This document shows, in pieces, positions 6,861 to 8,963 of a stretch of DNA of 8,963 bases. Each line of letters begins with the position of its first letter. The first letter of the stretch is position 1. Below the pieces are notes generated by a model. That model was given only the letters and a program-made list of their open reading frames with translations. It made no database searches and was not told where the DNA came from. Where the stretch lies: NCBI GenBank assembly GCA_030431085.1, contig JAUIJW010000086.1, positions 1-8,963 of the forward strand, read 5' to 3'. The position numbers and the translations under genes were made by a program. Source of the DNA: Bacteroidia bacterium (GTDB taxonomy: Bacteria; Bacteroidota; Bacteroidia; Flavobacteriales; Flavobacteriaceae).

Positions 6861-7307
6861 CTATGGCTCTAGCTTAGAATTTAACTTTTGATTTGTTGAA
6901 GTTTGGCATGGATATATCATGATTAATGCAGAAATAATAATGATATTTTTTAAAATATATTGACCAGTTAAACTGGGAATAAAAGGTGCTTTAGCAAATG
7001 AAACATCAGGAAAAAATAACAACGGTGTGAATGTAAACACTAAATGAGAGAGCGCAACAATTACAGCTGTTTTTGTGAATACATTAAACAGTAGAGTTAG
7101 GCCAATAAAAACTTCTATAACTGCTAGAGCATAAATAGAGAAATTAGGTGAGAGTATTTCTAAAGTTAAAGAGGTAATGGTATTTTGGGCTAAGTCTTCT
7201 GCCGGACTTACGTTTGGAAATAATTTCAAAACACCAAACCATAAGTAAACAATGGCAATGCTAATTCTTAAGACAGTAGTTTTATTTATAGTATTTTTTT
7301 TAATCAT
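6861..7307 (-). CDS. DoxX/DUF417-like four-helix membrane protein
   Basis: A 148-residue integral membrane protein with four predicted transmembrane helices at about residues 12-30, 56-76, 80-99 and 117-132, and short polar ends. The first helix carries RISIAIVYLWFGVLKLFP, close to the 'R-(x)n-WFG-x-x-K' signature of the DoxX/DUF417 (YkgB-like) group. The last helix is preceded by PSLTGQYILKN, resembling the 'GR(F/Y)(L/I)LK' block of DUF417 proteins. The group is poorly understood: DoxX homologues have been linked to thiosulfate:quinone oxidoreductase and, in mycobacteria, to redox-stress complexes, but no activity can be read from this sequence. It lies 75 bp downstream of the haloperoxidase-like gene on the same strand, with a long hairpin between them, so the two may be one transcript. 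A TAAGTTTG (7385-7378), overlapping the upstream stop codon, matches the -7 consensus and could give it a separate promoter. Confidence 0.75.
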   Translation of the reverse strand: MIKKNTINKTTVLRISIAIVYLWFGVLKLFPNVSPAEDLAQNTITSLTLEILSPNFSIYALAVIEVFIGLTLLFNVFTKTAVIVALSHLVFTFTPLLFFPDVSFAKAPFIPSLTGQYILKNIIIISALIMIYPCQTSTNQKLNSKLEP

Positions 7308-7322
7308 GTTTAATGCTTTTTA

Positions 7323-7361
7323 TTACGAACCTTTTCATTGATTCAATGAAAAGGCTCGTAA
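7323..7361 (-). repeat. 19-bp-stem hairpin between the haloperoxidase-like and DoxX-like genes
   Basis: Arms 7323-7341 and 7343-7361 are complementary around a single central base. The inner 12 bp are perfect (CCTTTTCATTGA / TCAATGAAAAGG) and the outer six (TTACGA / TCGTAA) are perfect. The one imperfect position (7329/7355) is A-C on the plus strand but G·U in minus-strand RNA, so the stem is unbroken only in the transcript of these genes. No T-run follows on either strand, so it is not a canonical intrinsic terminator. It may be an intercistronic stability or processing hairpin, or a palindromic binding site. Confidence 0.75.
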
Positions 7362-7377
7362 AGACTAACTAATCAAC

Positions 7378-7385
7378 CAAACTTA
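7378..7385 (-). promoter_or_regulatory. Possible -7 box for the DoxX-like gene, overlapping the upstream stop codon
   Basis: On the minus strand 7385-7378 reads TAAGTTTG, matching TAnnTTTG exactly; its TAA is the stop codon of the haloperoxidase-like gene. If used, transcription would start near 7372 and place the entire 7323-7361 hairpin in the leader of the DoxX-like mRNA. No TTG is seen at -33, so a chance match is quite possible. Confidence 0.25.
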
Positions 7386-8894
7386 TTTCAACTTTGCTAA
7401 GTTTTTACTAGATCCATTTATTAGTTCTAGGTATTTTTTATAGTTATACTGTGCTATTCTTCTTCCTAATTTTAAGCCTTCAATATTATCTGCTTGTATG
7501 TGGTAACCTCCCATAACTCTAGAGATACCGGCCATTTCACCAGCTTTGGTGAAAGTTGGGAATTTTAAGGTTACAGGCGCACCTAGGTTATTAGGCTCTG
7601 TTAAGGCACCAGGAATTACTTCTTCTTCAACACCAAAAGTATCACTGCCCGTAAAAAGTTTTAGAGCTTCGGCACAACCACCACTTATGGTACTGTGGCC
7701 AGAGACGTAACTAGGAAAGGGTGGGCATAAAAATACAGCTGGCGAATATGGTCTCCATTCTTGACCTTTCATAGTGATCATTCCTTTGTCGGGACCACCC
7801 CAACCTTTAATAGTTTTATCTTTAGCATAAGCATGAACCAAGGCAAACGGACGTGCATAGTCGTAATGCATTTTAGAGTCCCAACAAGCTATAAATCCAT
7901 CCATAGCTACAGATTCTACTAGAAAGAACATTTTTACATCATCATCAAGAGTATTTTGATCACGTATAGAAACATCCATTGAGAATTTTAACCAGTGTCC
8001 TGCTTGTTGCACAGATTTTGGCCCATCTCTCATGAATTCTACTAGAGCTTTATCTCTAGGCGTTAAATTGGCTTGTAGGTCTATAACTTCTTGCACCTCT
8101 TTTTCAAGCTGTTTGGAACCCACTACAGGAGGAGGTCCTGGTCTAAACTGGTCTGATGTTTTTAGTAGTAAAGGCTCTACATTTTGCCAGTGCGGTGTTA
8201 AACAGCCAGGAGCAAATTTCCCACCTTGACCATCAGAGAAGTACTTGGGTTGCCATCTGTTTAAATCTGTATTGGTATCGGCATCATTAACAGGTTTGTA
8301 ACCTGTATAATCTGAATAAGGCATGCCATCAGAATTTTGATGGTCACCTAGCTGATTGGCACCGTCGTGCATTCTTTTTTCTAATATCGCTTTGGCAGCT
8401 AAATTACCAATGCCTTCTGGAGTATTAGGGTCTAAACTGTGATTGTTTGGATCTAATTTTAGGGCTAACATTTTTTCTTTTAACATTAAACTATCTGTGT
8501 AATAGTAAGTTAACAATGTTCTGTAAGCGGCATAGCTTATGGCAATTTCTTTATTTCTTAAAGTTCTGTCTTCTTTGGGTACTCGTGTAACTTGATCAAG
8601 ATACAAGGGAGTGGCCTGATCATCAAACCTTGTCCAAGCATCAAACATAGCTGTGAATGCTAAGCCTAGAAACCTTGAAGTTACGGTTGGTCTTGGTTTA
8701 AAACGCTCGGTGTCATTGGCAGTGGCGTCAATCATTACTGTAGCCCATTGGTGAGCTATATTGTCCTCACCAGTAGGTTGCGATTGCTCTGTTAAACTCG
8801 CTGTTTTTTTACCGTTTTTTTTGTGATTTGAACAGGCGATAACACACAATAAAGTAAGTGCTATCATTGTTTTTGAAATTAATTTTATTTTCAT
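7383..8894 (-). CDS. Vanadium-dependent haloperoxidase-like lipoprotein (PAP2/acid phosphatase superfamily)
   Basis: A 503-residue envelope protein. Residues 1-21 form a lipoprotein signal with Cys21 as lipidation site (VIAC); Ser follows, and no acidic surface-export patch is seen, so I infer a periplasm-facing anchor. The N-terminal helical half (about 45-290) resembles that of bacterial vanadium-haloperoxidase-like proteins. The C-terminal half holds all three vanadate-site motifs: K-x6-RP (Lys341, Arg348, with Trp338 before it), PSYVSGHS (Ser398, Gly399, catalytic His400) and SR-x3-G-x-H-x3-D (Ser458, Arg459, His465, Asp469). Spacing of Lys to Arg (7) and Arg to vanadate-ligating His (6) equals that of Curvularia chloroperoxidase (353/360 and 490/496). 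Phe393, seven residues before His400, matches the chloroperoxidase Phe397, which is His in algal bromoperoxidases. Such enzymes oxidise halides with hydrogen peroxide; related members are acid phosphatases, so substrate is unproven. It is probably first in a pair with the DoxX-like gene. Confidence 0.9.
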   Translation of the reverse strand: MKIKLISKTMIALTLLCVIACSNHKKNGKKTASLTEQSQPTGEDNIAHQWATVMIDATANDTERFKPRPTVTSRFLGLAFTAMFDAWTRFDDQATPLYLDQVTRVPKEDRTLRNKEIAISYAAYRTLLTYYYTDSLMLKEKMLALKLDPNNHSLDPNTPEGIGNLAAKAILEKRMHDGANQLGDHQNSDGMPYSDYTGYKPVNDADTNTDLNRWQPKYFSDGQGGKFAPGCLTPHWQNVEPLLLKTSDQFRPGPPPVVGSKQLEKEVQEVIDLQANLTPRDKALVEFMRDGPKSVQQAGHWLKFSMDVSIRDQNTLDDDVKMFFLVESVAMDGFIACWDSKMHYDYARPFALVHAYAKDKTIKGWGGPDKGMITMKGQEWRPYSPAVFLCPPFPSYVSGHSTISGGCAEALKLFTGSDTFGVEEEVIPGALTEPNNLGAPVTLKFPTFTKAGEMAGISRVMGGYHIQADNIEGLKLGRRIAQYNYKKYLELINGSSKNLAKLK

Positions 8895-8920
8895 GAGTTA
8901 GCTTTTAAGTGCTCAATAGT

Positions 8921-8951
8921 AATTAATTATTAAAGAGAGAAATTAATTATT
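8921..8951. repeat. 11-bp direct repeat upstream of the haloperoxidase-like gene
   Basis: AATTAATTATT occurs at 8921-8931 and 8941-8951, exactly 20 bp apart (about two helical turns), and each copy contains the palindrome AATTAATT. They lie 27-57 bp upstream of the start codon at 8894, where a regulator could act. The sequence is AT-only in an AT-rich spacer, so chance is a real possibility. No exact TAnnTTTG box was found here; TACTATTG (8919-8912 on the minus strand) is a one-mismatch candidate. Confidence 0.4.
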
Positions 8952-8963
8952 GGACGAATTCTG

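Noticed and set aside
7323..7361. Long palindrome read as an intrinsic terminator
   Set aside because: No run of T follows the stem on either strand (AATAAAAAGC on the minus, AGACTAACT on the plus), so I list it as a hairpin, not a terminator.
8032..8229. Plus-strand reading frame of 65 codons inside the haloperoxidase-like gene
   Set aside because: It is antisense to a conserved gene, and its serine/glycine/proline-rich translation is the expected shadow.
1..8963. Mobile element, CRISPR array, tRNA or rRNA
   Set aside because: No transposase, integrase, long direct or terminal repeats, regularly spaced repeats or cloverleaf-like sequences were found on reading either strand. All space is taken by the listed genes and short gaps.

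Overview
The window is about 9 kb of AT-rich DNA that reads as chromosome of a member of the Bacteroidota, most likely the Flavobacteriia. The evidence is a gliding/type IX secretion gene pair (porU, gldJ), starts without Shine-Dalgarno sequences, matches to the flavobacterial -7 box TAnnTTTG, and the protein families present. I cannot name a genus. No rRNA, tRNA, CRISPR array, insertion sequence or phage gene was seen. Genes are tightly packed and no stretch over about 160 bp lacks a gene.

Layout. At the left edge lies the N-terminal part of porU (minus strand, running off the window), diverging from gldJ (plus strand) across a 155-bp spacer. gldJ ends at a strong terminator-like hairpin, and murF starts just 15 bp after that hairpin's stem. 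A small secreted DUF4468-type protein converges on murF with 5 bp between the stops. Upstream of it on the same strand is argS, with another hairpin plus T-run between the two. argS diverges from a CxxCxxCC (YkgJ-like) cysteine-cluster gene, and back-to-back -7 boxes can be seen between them. The right third is a minus-strand pair: a vanadium-haloperoxidase-like lipoprotein followed by a four-helix DoxX/DUF417-like membrane protein, with a 19-bp-stem hairpin in the 75-bp gap.

How the genes work together. porU and gldJ belong to the type IX secretion/gliding machinery: PorU is the cell-surface sortase-like protease and GldJ an outer-membrane lipoprotein of the GldK/N ring and motility apparatus. 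murF (last cytoplasmic step of UDP-MurNAc-pentapeptide synthesis) and argS (tRNA-Arg charging) are housekeeping genes. The haloperoxidase/DoxX-like pair is the accessory part. The haloperoxidase keeps every vanadate-binding and catalytic motif residue I could check, so it is a good candidate for a working halide-oxidising enzyme of the cell envelope.

I see no wholly new multigene system. The observations most worth a second look are the intact vanadate site with its lipoprotein signal, the strand-asymmetric hairpin between the haloperoxidase and its partner, and two terminator-like hairpins placed directly against the next gene's start codon.
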